The notes: a model not told the origin generated them from the letters alone. A DNA stretch of 64,000 nucleotides from Luteimicrobium subarcticum (GCF_002798015.1 NZ_PGTZ01000006.1:186001-250000); one strand, 5' to 3'. Counted from the stretch's first letter, positions 45,562-56,865 are shown. Made by a program: numbers and translations.

Positions 45562-47091
45562 ATGGACCGACCACTGACCGTTGCCGTCACCGGGGTCACC
45601 GGCTACGTCGGCGGACGTCTCGTCCCCGAGCTGCTGGACGCCGGGTACCGGGTGCGCGCGCTGGCCCGCGACCCGCGCCGCCTCGCGGGGCGCTCGTGGG
45701 CCGACGACGTGGACCTCGTCCGGTGCGACGTCGCCGACCTCGACGCGGTGCGTGCCGCGCTCGAGGGCGCCGACGTCGCCTACTACCTCGTGCACTCGCT
45801 CGGGACCGGGCGGGACTTCGAGGCCCGCGACCGGCACCTCGCCCGGACGTTCGCGCGCGCGGCACGTGAGGCGGGGGTGCGCCGGATCGTGTACCTCGGC
45901 GGCCTGTCCCCCTCGGGCGTGCGGCTGTCGCGCCACCTGGCGAGCCGCCGGGAGGTCGGCGAGATCCTGCTCTCGTCCGGCGTGCCGACGACCGTGCTGC
46001 AGGCTGCGGTGATCCTCGGGTCGGGCTCGGCGTCGTTCGAGATGCTGCGCTACCTCACCGAGCGCCTGCCCGTCATGACGACGCCGCGCTGGGTGTCCAA
46101 CCGGATCCAGCCGATCGCGGTGCGCGACGTGCTGCGTTACCTCGTGGGCAGCGCGGAGATGCCGCCGGACGTGTCCCGCACGTTCGACATCGGCGGCCCG
46201 GACGTCCTCACGTACCGCGACCTCATGCAGCGGTACGCCCACGCCGCCGGCCTGCCGCGCCGCCTGATCGTGCCGGTGCCCGTGCTCACGCCGCGCCTGT
46301 CGAGCCTGTGGGTCGGCTTGGTGACGCCCGTCCCGTCGGGCATCGCGAAGCCGCTCGTCGAGTCGCTCGAGCACGAGGTCGTGTGCCAGGAGGACGACGT
46401 GCGCGAGCTCGTCCCGGACCCTCCGGACGGCCTCGTGGGTGTCGACCGCGCGCTGGACCTCGCGCTGCAGCGCATCCACGACGGCGAGGTCACGACCCGG
46501 TGGTCGTCCGCGTCGCTGCCGGGTGCGCCGAGCGACCCGCTGCCCACGGACCCCGACTGGTCGGGCGGGTCGTTCTACGTCGACGAGCGGCGCACCGTCG
46601 TCGAGGCCCCCGCGGACGTGCTGTGGCAGGTCATCGAGGAGATCGGCGGGCACCGTGGCTGGTACTCGTGGTCGCTGGCCTGGCGCGTCCGCGGCCTCAT
46701 GGACCGGGTCGCCGGCGGGCCGGGCCTGCGCCGCGGGCGGCGCGACGAACGGCACCTGCGGGTCGACGACGTGCTGGACTTCTGGCGCGTCGAGGCGATC
46801 GAGCCCGGCCGACGCCTGCTCCTGCGCGCCGAGATGCGCCTTCCCGGGCTCGCATGGCTCGAGCTGCGGGTCGACGACGCCGCCGAGGAGCTCGGCACCC
46901 CCGACGACGGACCGTCCCCCGAGGACGCCGCCGGCGCGGGCCGCACCTACTTCGCGCAGCGCGCGCTCTTCTCCCCGCACGGGCTCGCGGGCCAGCTCTA
47001 CTGGTGGTCCGTCAAACCGTTCCACGGCGTCGTGTTCGGCGGCATGCAGCGCAACGTCGCCGCCGAGGCGGCGCGCCGCGCCGACGGTTAG
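45562..47091 (+). CDS. NAD(P)-binding epimerase-like protein fused to DUF2867
   Basis: 509 residues. The N-terminal ~300 are an atypical SDR with TGVTGYVGGRLVPELL (glycine motif), then a loop with YYLVHSLG. A C-terminal DUF2867 domain of ~200 residues starts near FYVDERRTVVEAPADVLWQVIEEIGGHRGWYSWSLAWR. Known bacterial fusions of this type are uncharacterised; the role could be a small-molecule reductase/epimerase. It overlaps the convergent MOSC gene by 4 bases. Confidence 0.82.
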   Translation: MDRPLTVAVTGVTGYVGGRLVPELLDAGYRVRALARDPRRLAGRSWADDVDLVRCDVADLDAVRAALEGADVAYYLVHSLGTGRDFEARDRHLARTFARAAREAGVRRIVYLGGLSPSGVRLSRHLASRREVGEILLSSGVPTTVLQAAVILGSGSASFEMLRYLTERLPVMTTPRWVSNRIQPIAVRDVLRYLVGSAEMPPDVSRTFDIGGPDVLTYRDLMQRYAHAAGLPRRLIVPVPVLTPRLSSLWVGLVTPVPSGIAKPLVESLEHEVVCQEDDVRELVPDPPDGLVGVDRALDLALQRIHDGEVTTRWSSASLPGAPSDPLPTDPDWSGGSFYVDERRTVVEAPADVLWQVIEEIGGHRGWYSWSLAWRVRGLMDRVAGGPGLRRGRRDERHLRVDDVLDFWRVEAIEPGRRLLLRAEMRLPGLAWLELRVDDAAEELGTPDDGPSPEDAAGAGRTYFAQRALFSPHGLAGQLYWWSVKPFHGVVFGGMQRNVAAEAARRADG

Positions 47092-47930
47092 CCGAGCACC
47101 TCGACCGGGTCGCCGACGCGCAGGGTGCCCGGCCCGTCGGTCAGCAGGTTCACCGCGAACAGGAGCTCCTGGGCGACCTTGCGGTGCCGCGCGAGCGTGC
47201 GCAGCGGCTCGCGGCGACGCTCCCCCGACTCCTGGTCGGTCGTCGTCATGACGCAGCGCGCGCACGGGCCGGCCACGCGCAGCGTCGTGTCCCCGACCCG
47301 GAGCCGCCTGCCCGACCAGTCGTCCTCCGCCCACGCGTCGAAGCCCGACACCACGAGGTTCGGCCGGAACCGGGTCATCGGCACGACCTCGTCGGGCGAC
47401 GACTCCGCCGCGATCCAGTCGTTGAGCGCGGCGAGCGACGACGTGCTCGCGAGGAGCAACGGGTAGCCGTCCGCGGCGCTCACGACGTCGCCCGGACGCG
47501 TCCACTCGGCGTCCAAGACGGGCCGCCGGGTGGGGTCGTCCATCCACACGAGCCGCAGCTCGCGGCCCGCGGCGCGCGACAGCCACGCGTCGGCGTCGTC
47601 ACCGCACGACGACGCCCGGAACTCCGTGCCCCAGATCGACGCCGTGACGTCGGCACGCGCCGCCGTCGCCACGTCCAGGTCGGGCAGGTCGTCGCGACCC
47701 GGCGCGGTGAGCGTCAGCACGCCGTCCGCGAGCGCCGGACGGACGCCCGTGAGCGCCCGCACCTCGCGCTGGCTGACGAGCTTGCCCGTCTCGTCGACGG
47801 GCAGGAAGCGGCGGTCGCCCACCAGCCCCCACGGGTCCAGCGTCGCACTGTCGACGTCCACGCGGTGGCAGCCCTTGACGGGGTACACGTGCAGGGAGTC
47901 CACCCTGCCCGCAGTGCTCGCGGTGCTCAC
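47088..47930 (-). CDS. MOSC-domain protein (YiiM/mARC-like)
   Basis: 280 residues. An N-terminal MOSC beta-barrel (VDSLHVYPVKGCHRVDVDSA and WGLVGDRRFLPVDETG) precedes the MOSC domain with the molybdenum-coordinating Cys in GPCARCVMTTTD. It may act as a reductase of N-hydroxylated compounds or an electron carrier; activity is unknown. The GTG overlaps the stop of the thioesterase gene (GTGA). Confidence 0.85.
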   Translation of the reverse strand: MSTASTAGRVDSLHVYPVKGCHRVDVDSATLDPWGLVGDRRFLPVDETGKLVSQREVRALTGVRPALADGVLTLTAPGRDDLPDLDVATAARADVTASIWGTEFRASSCGDDADAWLSRAAGRELRLVWMDDPTRRPVLDAEWTRPGDVVSAADGYPLLLASTSSLAALNDWIAAESSPDEVVPMTRFRPNLVVSGFDAWAEDDWSGRRLRVGDTTLRVAGPCARCVMTTTDQESGERRREPLRTLARHRKVAQELLFAVNLLTDGPGTLRVGDPVEVLG

Positions 47931-48427
47931 GACCGGCGCCGGAACGCGATGGGCTCGCCGAGGAACGGCTCCCACGCCGCCCGCTCGGCGGGCGCCAGGC
48001 GGCGCGGCGCACCCGTGCGGGCGTCCACGACCACGATGGTCGTCGTGGCGCGCGCGTAGGGCCTCCCGCCCGACGACGGTCCTACCCGGTCGAAGCGCGG
48101 GCCCCCGTCGTGCACCTCGTAGCAGACGTCGAGGCTCGCGCCGCCGAGGTGCCCGATCCACATCTCGACCCGGACGGGGTGCCGGGTGAAGCCCAGCGGG
48201 CGCAGGTACTCGATCTCCTGGTGCGCCACCAGCGTGTGCGAGGGAGCGTCCGGGCCCGTCGCAAGGACCGCGGTCGGCCAGGCCTCGCCGTCCTCGGCAC
48301 CCGGGTGCTCCCAGAACGCGGTGATGCGGGCGTCCTCCAGCAGCCGGAACATCTCGACGTTGTTGACGTGCTGGTAGGCGTCGAGGTCCGACCAGCGCAG
48401 GGAGACGGGGACGTGCAGGCGGGTCAC
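47927..48427 (-). CDS. Acyl-CoA thioesterase, 4-hydroxybenzoyl-CoA thioesterase type
   Basis: 166 residues, a single hot-dog domain. LRWSDLDAYQHVNNVEMFRLLEDAR carries the catalytic Asp (DxxxHVNN), with the helix in the following stretch. It is the classic YbgC/4HBT signature. The start (VTRLHVP) is the GTG at 48427. It is coupled to the MOSC gene by a GTGA overlap. Confidence 0.87.
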   Translation of the reverse strand: MTRLHVPVSLRWSDLDAYQHVNNVEMFRLLEDARITAFWEHPGAEDGEAWPTAVLATGPDAPSHTLVAHQEIEYLRPLGFTRHPVRVEMWIGHLGGASLDVCYEVHDGGPRFDRVGPSSGGRPYARATTTIVVVDARTGAPRRLAPAERAAWEPFLGEPIAFRRRS

Positions 48428-48468
48428 GGGAGTCGAGACTACCGGTGAGGACGGCGTGGTCCCGCCGG

Positions 48469-49878
48469 TCAGGACGTCCCGGTGCGCGCGGCCGGCAGGA
48501 CGATCCGGCCGTCGGGCAGCGTCGCGACGACCGACACGACGGGGACGTCGGTGTCCTCCGCCGTGCCGTCCTTCGCCCACGTGGACGCGGCCGGACGCGG
48601 GACGACGCCGCCTCGCGCCGCGAGGTGCACGCTCGACCCGGGGACCCGCACGTCCACGCGCGAGACGCCGGGAGCGGCGGCCACGACGAGGCTCGGCACC
48701 GTGCCGGGCTCACGTGAGACCCACCCGGACACGAGGGTCGGGTCGCCGAGCGCGCCGCCCGGCCTCCCCTCGGCGAGGGCGACCGTCAGGCTCGACGCGC
48801 TGCCGCCGGAGCTCGCCTCGGGGTCGAACGCGAGCTGCGCGGCCGTCCAGCTCCCCCGCGCGCGGACCGCGACGACCGCCGCCGGGGCGTCGGGGGCGAC
48901 CCGGTAGTCGCCCAGCAGCTCGACGTCGAACGGTTGCGACGGGCTGTCCGGACCGCTCGTGAGGGCCCGGTCGGCGGTTTCCAACGTCGTCCACAGAGCG
49001 GCCCAGGTGCGCCGCTCGCGGGTCGGCGACCCCAGCGCGGACCACAGTGCAGCAGGCTCCGGCACGGACGCCAGGACCCCGCGCTCGTGGTCCGTGAACG
49101 CCACCAGGTGCTCGCTCTCGCCCCGCTGCGCCGGGAGGCGCACCGCGCCCGCACCGTCGAGGGCCAGGAGCCCGCTCTGCAGCGTCTCGTCGACCGTCTC
49201 CGCCGTCGACGGACCCTCGTCGCTCCAGGACGGCTCGCCTGCCGAGGACAGGTCGTCGTCCTCCAGGACGGGGACGGTCTCCTGACCGAAGGGCACCGCG
49301 TCGTGCGCGACGAGCACGACGCTGCCGTAGCGCGCAGCGAACGGGATCGCCGAGTAGTCCTCGGATCCGCGCGACGCCTCGTCGAGGACCTCGAAGTCCT
49401 CGACGGTCCGGCCGCCGTCGCGGTCCACGTCGATGTCCGCGCCGACGAGGACCGTCCGGAAGCCCTGGCTGAGCACGACGTAGCGGTGCCCGACCGGCTC
49501 CCACACCGCGGGCGGGTCGGCCGACACGATCGGGACGTCACCGGCCCACAGCACGTCCATCCTTCCGTCGTCCGCCGGCTCGACCCTCGTCGTCGTGCGC
49601 CACGCGTCGGCTGCGGCGGCGAGGACGTCCGCGTGCTCGTGCGGGTCGGCGAGCTCGCCGCGGGCCGGGAACCGCCCGTACGAGCGGGCCTCCACACCAC
49701 CGGCCGGGTCGTCCTCGTCGCCCGAACCGCGCGTCAGGACGACGACCACGACGAGCACCACGGCCAGCGCCGCGGCGACCACCCAGACCGTGCGGCGCCG
49801 CCACCACGGGCGACGCTGCGGGCGGGGCGGCTCGGCAGGACGCGGTGCGTCGAGGTCGGGGACGGACCAGGAGCTCAT
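48469..49878 (-). CDS. Membrane-anchored protein of unknown function
   Basis: 469 residues. An N-terminal Pro/Arg-rich cytoplasmic stretch, one transmembrane helix (VWVVAAALAVVLVVVVVL) and a large extracellular part rich in Asp/Val/Thr with repeated beta-strand-like segments (VGHRYVVLSQGFRTVLVGAD). No catalytic motif or known domain is recognised; the beta-rich composition suggests a lectin-like or adhesion domain, which is a guess. TACGGT at 49887-49892 lies 8 nt before the ATG, suggesting a leaderless transcript. Confidence 0.7.
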   Translation of the reverse strand: MSSWSVPDLDAPRPAEPPRPQRRPWWRRRTVWVVAAALAVVLVVVVVLTRGSGDEDDPAGGVEARSYGRFPARGELADPHEHADVLAAAADAWRTTTRVEPADDGRMDVLWAGDVPIVSADPPAVWEPVGHRYVVLSQGFRTVLVGADIDVDRDGGRTVEDFEVLDEASRGSEDYSAIPFAARYGSVVLVAHDAVPFGQETVPVLEDDDLSSAGEPSWSDEGPSTAETVDETLQSGLLALDGAGAVRLPAQRGESEHLVAFTDHERGVLASVPEPAALWSALGSPTRERRTWAALWTTLETADRALTSGPDSPSQPFDVELLGDYRVAPDAPAAVVAVRARGSWTAAQLAFDPEASSGGSASSLTVALAEGRPGGALGDPTLVSGWVSREPGTVPSLVVAAAPGVSRVDVRVPGSSVHLAARGGVVPRPAASTWAKDGTAEDTDVPVVSVVATLPDGRIVLPAARTGTS

Positions 49879-49911
49879 GGGCGACGACCGTAGCGGCGTG
49901 CGTCCCCGAAC

Positions 49912-49954
49912 GCAGCAGCGCGCCCACCGCACGAGACGGTGGGCGCGCTGCTGC
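49912..49954 (-). terminator. Terminator hairpin after ettA
   Basis: Perfect 18-bp stem with a seven-base loop, 16 bases after the ettA stop and just before the leaderless promoter of the membrane protein gene. No T-run. Confidence 0.85.
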
Positions 49955-49969
49955 GGAACGCGGAGCGAC

Positions 49970-51652
<1,683 letters not shown>

Positions 51653-51778
51653 AGGCTCGTTCCACCGTTCGCTCGCTCGTGAGGGGCACCCGCCGCACCG
51701 CCGGCAGGGGCACCTGACGGCACCCGGACGGGCAGGTCGACGGGCGGCGCCGCCTCCCACCCGTCCGGCCGCGGTGGT

Positions 51779-51797
51779 CCCGCGTCCACGACGCGGG
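51779..51797 (-). terminator. Terminator hairpin after ssb paralogue
   Basis: CCCGCGTC/GACGCGGG eight-base stem around a three-base loop, about 50 bases beyond the stop of the SSB-like gene on the minus strand. It separates it from ettA. Confidence 0.55.
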
Positions 51798-51847
51798 GGT
51801 CCGCGGTGCTCGTCGGCTCACCAGCCTACGCGGTCGCAGCCTCGCGC

Positions 51848-52444
51848 TCACGCCCCCGCGACGGCGGGCTCGGGCTCGTGCGGCACGGCGTCCTCGGTGC
51901 CCCCGCCGTCAGCGTCCAGGAGCCCCGCCGCCCACGGGTCGTCGTCGTCCGTGGTGTCGCGCGCCGACTCCTCCGGCGCTGCCGCTCCCGGCCCGTCGGC
52001 CCGATCGACCACCAGGGTCTGCTCCGCCGGGCGACCGTCCCCGTCGCCGCTGCCCGTCGATCCGGGAGCGGGCACCGTCGGGCGGTGCACCACCTGGACG
52101 AACCGTGCCTCGCCGCGGGACAGGTCGGGCCCGAGCGACCGAGCCTCGAGGACGAGCGACGTGCGCGGCCCGTCCGACCCGGTCCACTCGTCCACACCGA
52201 GCACCCCCTGCGCGACCACGGGGTCGCCCTTGCGCAGCGACTGCGCGACGTTGCGCGCCGTGTCCCGCCACGTCTTGACCGTGAACCACAGCGTCTGCCC
52301 GTCGCGCCACTCCCCCGACGACCGGTCGAAGTACCGCCGCGTCGTCGCGGTCCGGAACGTCGTGTACGACGTCCCCGATGCCGACACCACGTGCCGCGGC
52401 TCCGTCGCCACGAACCCGGTCAGCGTGACCGTCACCTCGCTCAT
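51848..52444 (-). CDS. SSB-like single-stranded-DNA-binding protein, paralogue
   Basis: 198 residues. The OB fold holds TVTLTGFVATEPRHVVSASGTSYTTFRTATTRRYFDRSS and RNVAQSLRKGDPVVAQG, typical of SSB. The C-terminal tail is acidic and Pro/Ala-rich but does not end with the canonical DDDxPF tip (it ends EPAVAGA); a DDDDPW motif sits internally. It is therefore a non-canonical paralogue and not the housekeeping Ssb, which in actinobacteria is next to rpsF/rpsR. The ATG has GGGGAGGA upstream. It lies after two GTPase genes in the same direction. Confidence 0.75.
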   Translation of the reverse strand: MSEVTVTLTGFVATEPRHVVSASGTSYTTFRTATTRRYFDRSSGEWRDGQTLWFTVKTWRDTARNVAQSLRKGDPVVAQGVLGVDEWTGSDGPRTSLVLEARSLGPDLSRGEARFVQVVHRPTVPAPGSTGSGDGDGRPAEQTLVVDRADGPGAAAPEESARDTTDDDDPWAAGLLDADGGGTEDAVPHEPEPAVAGA

Positions 52445-52461
52445 GCGTCCTCCCCTCTCGC

Positions 52462-52480
52462 ACCGGCCCCGACGGCCGGT
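52462..52480 (-). terminator. Hairpin between the GTPase gene and the SSB-like gene
   Basis: ACCGGCC/GGCCGGT seven-base stem around a five-base loop, downstream of the second GTPase gene stop on the minus strand and 18 bases before the SSB-like ATG. It could be a weak terminator or processing site. Confidence 0.4.
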
Positions 52481-52528
52481 CACGCGAGGAGGCTCGCGCA
52501 CCCGGGGCGCCCGGCGCGATCGTGCGGC

Positions 52529-54070
52529 TCAGGCTGTGGACGGGAGCTGCGTGGACGCGACCACGGGATGGCCGTGCGGGGCGGTCAGCGGCGGTTCGTC
52601 CGTGACCTCCCGCGCGCGCTCCGCCAGGCGCCGCACCTCGTCCCGCTGCCCGAGGATGCGCCGGGTCGGGTCCGCGAGACCCGCCCGCACGACGCGCTCC
52701 AGCGCGGCGCGCCCCGACCCGAGCACCCCGTCGCGGCGCCGACGCGCGAGCGTGCGCCGGGACTGCACGTTGACGAGGAACAGCACGAGCGCCACGAGCA
52801 GCGCTGCCACCGCGCCGACCGCGAGGCCCCCGACCCAGCTCTCGACCATCGACAGCACTCCCGACGCACCGAGGAGCGCGACCACGGCGGCGAGGACCGC
52901 CAGCACCAGGAGCACGAGCGCCGTGCGGCGCATCGGCCGGGCCGACGACGGCCCGCGCGTGTCGAGCGGGATCGTCTCGAGCTCGCGCCGCGACGCCGCG
53001 ACGAGCTCGGCGGGCGTCGCGAGGCCGCCCTCGAGCGCCGACTCCCACCCCGGGCGCAGGCCCTTGCCCGCGCGCGAGAGCCAGCGGCCGCGCGACGTCG
53101 CCACCGCCGCCGTCTGGATCTCCCCGAACTCCGGGCGCCCGTAGCCGCGCCGGATCGCCGCCTGGACCTGCTCCGCGACCGACCCGAGCCCGACCGCCTG
53201 CGAGAGCGCGTCCACCTCGCGGTCCAGCGCCGCGTCCGCGTCCCACGGCGCCCCCGCGGGCGCCTGCTCGAGCAGGACGCGTCCGGCGCGGTCGAGCTCG
53301 GCCGCGGCCCGCCCCGCCGCGACGCTGCGCCGGGCGACCGCCTGCTCGAGGACCTCGCGCAGCTCGGCGACGCCCTCCCCGGTGCGCGCCGAGACAGCGA
53401 GCACGGGCACCCCGACGAGCCCGTCGTCCGCGACGAGGCGGACCACGTCGTCGAGCAACGACGAGCGCCGACCCTCCGGCACCGTGTCCACCTGGTTGAC
53501 GGCCACCACCATCGCGGCCTCCATCCCGACGGACGCGCGCAGGTAGCCCGAGTGGAGGGCGTCGTCGGCGTACTTCTGCGGGTCGACGACCCACACGAGC
53601 AGGTCGACGAGCGGGAGGACGCGGTCGACGACCTCACGGTGCGCGGGCTCGATCGAGTCGTGGTCCGGCAGGTCCAGCAGGACGAGCCCGTGCAGCCCCT
53701 GCTCGTCGTCGCCGTCGAGGAGCGACTCGCGGGTGATGCGGCGCTCCCGCGCGACCCCCACCCAGTCGAGGAGGGCGTCCGCCGCGTCGCTCCACGAGCA
53801 CGCGGTGACCTCGGCCGTCGTGGGACGGCGGACGCCGACGTCCGCGAAGGTGAGCCGCGAGACGGCGTTGAACAGGCTCGACTTGCCCGACCCGGTGCCG
53901 CCCGCGAGCGCCACGACGGTGTGGTCCACGCCGAGCGCGAGGCGCTCGCGCACGCTCCCCACGGCGGCCTCGACGTCTGCGACCACGACGGCGTCGGTGC
54001 GTTCGCGGGCGATGCGGAGCGCGTTCTCCAGGTCGTCGGTCCGGTCGCGCAGGCGTGCGTCGTCGGTCAT
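52529..54070 (-). CDS. Dynamin-like GTPase with two transmembrane helices
   Basis: 513 residues. G1 AGGTGSGKSSLFN, G3-like LLDLPDHDS and G4 NQVD are present, so it is a P-loop GTPase of the dynamin/YfjP group. The C-terminal part has two hydrophobic segments (VLLVLAVLAAVVALL and VGAVAALLVALVLFLV) and a helical region. The ATG overlaps the stop of the other GTPase (ATGA), so both are made together, as seen for tandem bacterial dynamins such as IniA/IniC. Membrane remodelling is the expected role. Confidence 0.8.
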   Translation of the reverse strand: MTDDARLRDRTDDLENALRIARERTDAVVVADVEAAVGSVRERLALGVDHTVVALAGGTGSGKSSLFNAVSRLTFADVGVRRPTTAEVTACSWSDAADALLDWVGVARERRITRESLLDGDDEQGLHGLVLLDLPDHDSIEPAHREVVDRVLPLVDLLVWVVDPQKYADDALHSGYLRASVGMEAAMVVAVNQVDTVPEGRRSSLLDDVVRLVADDGLVGVPVLAVSARTGEGVAELREVLEQAVARRSVAAGRAAAELDRAGRVLLEQAPAGAPWDADAALDREVDALSQAVGLGSVAEQVQAAIRRGYGRPEFGEIQTAAVATSRGRWLSRAGKGLRPGWESALEGGLATPAELVAASRRELETIPLDTRGPSSARPMRRTALVLLVLAVLAAVVALLGASGVLSMVESWVGGLAVGAVAALLVALVLFLVNVQSRRTLARRRRDGVLGSGRAALERVVRAGLADPTRRILGQRDEVRRLAERAREVTDEPPLTAPHGHPVVASTQLPSTA

Positions 54071-55812
54071 CGAGCCTCTTCCGTGCGGGACGCGGCGCGG
54101 GCGACGCGCGCGTGGCGGGTGAGCCGGGCGATCTCGGCGCGGCGCAGCCGCAGCGCCGCGGGAGCGGCCTCGTCGTACGGGCCGCCGCGCAGGCTGTCGG
54201 TGACGGCGTGCGCGACGTCGCCAGCGGTCGCGGCGGACCGGTCCGCGAGGTCGGAGCGCAGCGCCGCGACGGGCTCCTCGACGTCCGGGCCGACCACACG
54301 GGCGAGCACCCGGTCGGCGTCGTCGAGGCCGGCGGCGGACAGGAGGAGCAGCGCGGCCAGCCCGCGGGTGCCGAACGCGGTGCGTGCGGCCGCCGCGCGG
54401 TCGCCAGGGAGGGCCTGTGCAGCCGTCGTCCCGCGCTCGGCCCACGCATCGACCTGGGTGCGGGCGGCGTCCGTCCGGCGGTCCTCGTGGACGGTGTCCG
54501 CGAGCCCGACCGCGACCGCCCGTCCTCCCGACGGGGCGTCGGGGCCGGTGAGCAGGTCGCGCACGGTGCGCTCGGCGTCGGCGGCGGTCGCGACGAGCAC
54601 CTCGCGCACCGATCCCGTCAGGGCGTCGAGGACGACGCCCAGCGCGTCGTCGCGCTTGCGCCCCGCGCGCTTCGAGGAGCGCGCCACACCGGACTTGACG
54701 CGCACGTTGTCGGTCCGGGCGTGGGTCAGCTGCGCCCACGCGCCCGACACTCCCCCGCCGACGGTCGCGCCCGAGCGCACGCGAGCCCGGGCGGCGTCCT
54801 CGAGCGCGGGTGTCGCGGCGTCCAGACGGCGCCGGATCGCGGCGGCTGCCTCGACCTGGTGCTCGACCGCGTCCTCGACCCGGGAGACCCAGCCGGGCAG
54901 CGCGTCGAGCGAGCCCTGCAGGGTCCGCAGGATCACGGAGCGCGAACGCTCCGGACCGGCGAGGAGGCGCAGCCAGCGGCGGACGGGGGCGACCACCTCG
55001 TCGTCGAGCAGCCCCTCGTGCGGGCCGAGGTCGGGCACGACGAACAGCGGCGTGTTCGCCATCCCGTGGTCGCGCAGGCGCTGCAGGAGGTCGGCACGGA
55101 TCGTGGCCAGGGAGTCGCGCGGGACGCGGTTGAGCACCATCGCGACGCTCGCACCCCGCTCGGTCGCGAGCTCGAGGGTCTGCCACGGCAGCGCGTCGCC
55201 GTACCGGGCGGCCGTCGTGACGAACAGCCACAGGTCGGCACCCTCGAGCAGCTGCTTCGCGGTCGCACGGTTGGCGTCCTCGAGCGAGTCGAGGTCAGGG
55301 GCGTCGAGCAGGGCGACGCCGCGCGGCACCTCGTCGTGCGGCACGACCCGGGAGATCCGCGTGACCGGCGCGTCGGGCACGACGTCGGCATCGAGCGGGT
55401 GGTGCGCGTACACCGGCTCGCGCGTCGTCGGGCGCAGCACGCCCGCGGGCGACACCTCGCGGCGCAGCACCGAGTTGTACAGGGTGGACTTTCCGGCACC
55501 CGTCGAGCCCGCCACCACGACCACCGCCGGCGCGCTCAGCTCCCGCAGCCGCGGAAGCAGGTGCTGGTCGAGCTGGTCGAGCAGACGCAGCCGTGACGCC
55601 TCCGCGTCGTCCCGACCCTCCAGGTCGAGCGGGAGCTCGACGGCGGCGACGTCGCGGCGCAGGTCACGCGACACGTCGTACAGGGTGGGGGTGAACGACC
55701 CCGTCGCGTCCGGCTCGGCCTGGACCTCGCCCGGGGGCACGGGCCTGTGCTCGGACGGGCGGTCGGCCCGCGGCGCGGCCGGGGTCGCGTCGGCTGCGGC
55801 TCGTGAGGTCAC
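54067..55812 (-). CDS. Dynamin-like GTPase, partner of the gene downstream
   Basis: 581 residues. G1 AGSTGAGKSTLYN, G3 LLDAPDLDS (Asp instead of Gly) and a G4-like position LNRVPRD in which the usual NKxD is altered. The long C-terminal helices lack transmembrane segments, in contrast to its partner. The first ~40 residues are low complexity. The start is the GTG at 55812 (VTSRAA). The non-canonical G3/G4 raise the question whether it hydrolyses GTP well. Confidence 0.75.
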   Translation of the reverse strand: MTSRAAADATPAAPRADRPSEHRPVPPGEVQAEPDATGSFTPTLYDVSRDLRRDVAAVELPLDLEGRDDAEASRLRLLDQLDQHLLPRLRELSAPAVVVVAGSTGAGKSTLYNSVLRREVSPAGVLRPTTREPVYAHHPLDADVVPDAPVTRISRVVPHDEVPRGVALLDAPDLDSLEDANRATAKQLLEGADLWLFVTTAARYGDALPWQTLELATERGASVAMVLNRVPRDSLATIRADLLQRLRDHGMANTPLFVVPDLGPHEGLLDDEVVAPVRRWLRLLAGPERSRSVILRTLQGSLDALPGWVSRVEDAVEHQVEAAAAIRRRLDAATPALEDAARARVRSGATVGGGVSGAWAQLTHARTDNVRVKSGVARSSKRAGRKRDDALGVVLDALTGSVREVLVATAADAERTVRDLLTGPDAPSGGRAVAVGLADTVHEDRRTDAARTQVDAWAERGTTAAQALPGDRAAAARTAFGTRGLAALLLLSAAGLDDADRVLARVVGPDVEEPVAALRSDLADRSAATAGDVAHAVTDSLRGGPYDEAAPAALRLRRAEIARLTRHARVARAASRTEEAR

Positions 55813-55895
55813 GCACTCATCTTTGCTGTTCGAGCCACCGGCGCAAACGCGCCGCACCGCAGCGTCGGCGGGCACTACGATGTTCGGGCGCGCCC

Positions 55896-55968
<73 letters not shown>

Positions 55969-56182
55969 CCCTGAGAGTCGTCGTCCGGTCGCTGCGTCCG
56001 TCGCTGCGGGCGACAGCCACGCCGGGCGTCACACCGGACACCGGTCGCTTTGTCGGGAACCTCCAACGACTTGTGGAGCCGACCCAAAGGCGGCGCCCCA
56101 GGATCGGTGCACCGGAGCCTTCCCCGACCTCGTGCCCGTCGGACAGAGTTGTGCCCGACACACGAACCGACGAAGGAGCAGC

Positions 56183-56863
56183 ATGTCGACCGAGACCACC
56201 GCGCCCGATCCCGCCGGCGGCACCACCGCGACCGCGACGGCCGCCAGCACCGGCACCACGGGCACGACTCCCGCCGCCCCCGCCCGGCCGAGCCGCTGGA
56301 CGATCACCGCCGCCGACGCGGCCCGCATCGCCACGTTCGCCGCCCTCATCTGCGTCCTCTCGCTCGCGGGGCAGATCCAGTTCACCGAGGGCATGGCGCC
56401 CATCACGCTGCAGACCCTCGGCGTCATGCTCGCGGGGACCCTGCTCGGTGCGTACCGCGGCGCGCTCGCCGTCGCGACCTTCCTGCTGCTGGCCCTCGCC
56501 GGACTGCCGATCCTCGCGGGCGGCAGCGGGGGCCCGGCACCCTTCGTCGGCCCGACCGCCGGCTACCTGTACGGGTGGCTGTTCGGCGCGGCGCTCACCG
56601 GGTGGCTCGTGGACCGTGTGCGCGGCCGCCTCACCGTCCTCCACGTGTTCGGGGCGGCCCTCGCGGGCGGCGTGGGCGTCGTCTACGCGTTCGGGATCCC
56701 GGTGACGGCCGTCGTGACCGGCCTCCCCCTCGGCAAGGTCGTCGCGCTGTCGGCCGTGTACCTGCCCGGCGACGTCGTGAAGGCCGTGATCGCCGCCGTC
56801 ATCACCGTCGCCGTCGTCAAGGCGTACCCGGCCGCGTCGCCCGCGGCCCGCCGGAGCCGCTGA
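56183..56863 (+). CDS. bioY: BioY, substrate-binding S component of a biotin ECF transporter
   Basis: 226 residues with an N-terminal Ala/Thr-rich tail and about six transmembrane helices. The conserved BioY segments are MAPITLQTLGVMLAGTLLGAYRGALAV, AGLPILAGGSGG and FVGPTAGYLYGW. It binds biotin and needs the BioMN energising unit encoded next. The ATG has AAGGAG a few bases upstream. Between the tRNA-Arg and this gene (55969-56182) no gene or clear BirA/BioQ-type operator is seen. Confidence 0.93.
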   Translation: MSTETTAPDPAGGTTATATAASTGTTGTTPAAPARPSRWTITAADAARIATFAALICVLSLAGQIQFTEGMAPITLQTLGVMLAGTLLGAYRGALAVATFLLLALAGLPILAGGSGGPAPFVGPTAGYLYGWLFGAALTGWLVDRVRGRLTVLHVFGAALAGGVGVVYAFGIPVTAVVTGLPLGKVVALSAVYLPGDVVKAVIAAVITVAVVKAYPAASPAARRSR

Positions 56864-56865
56864 CC

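Noticed and set aside
55969-56182. Biotin-responsive operator or riboswitch before bioY
   Set aside because: No clear BirA/BioQ-type dyad or known biotin element found in the 214-base gap.
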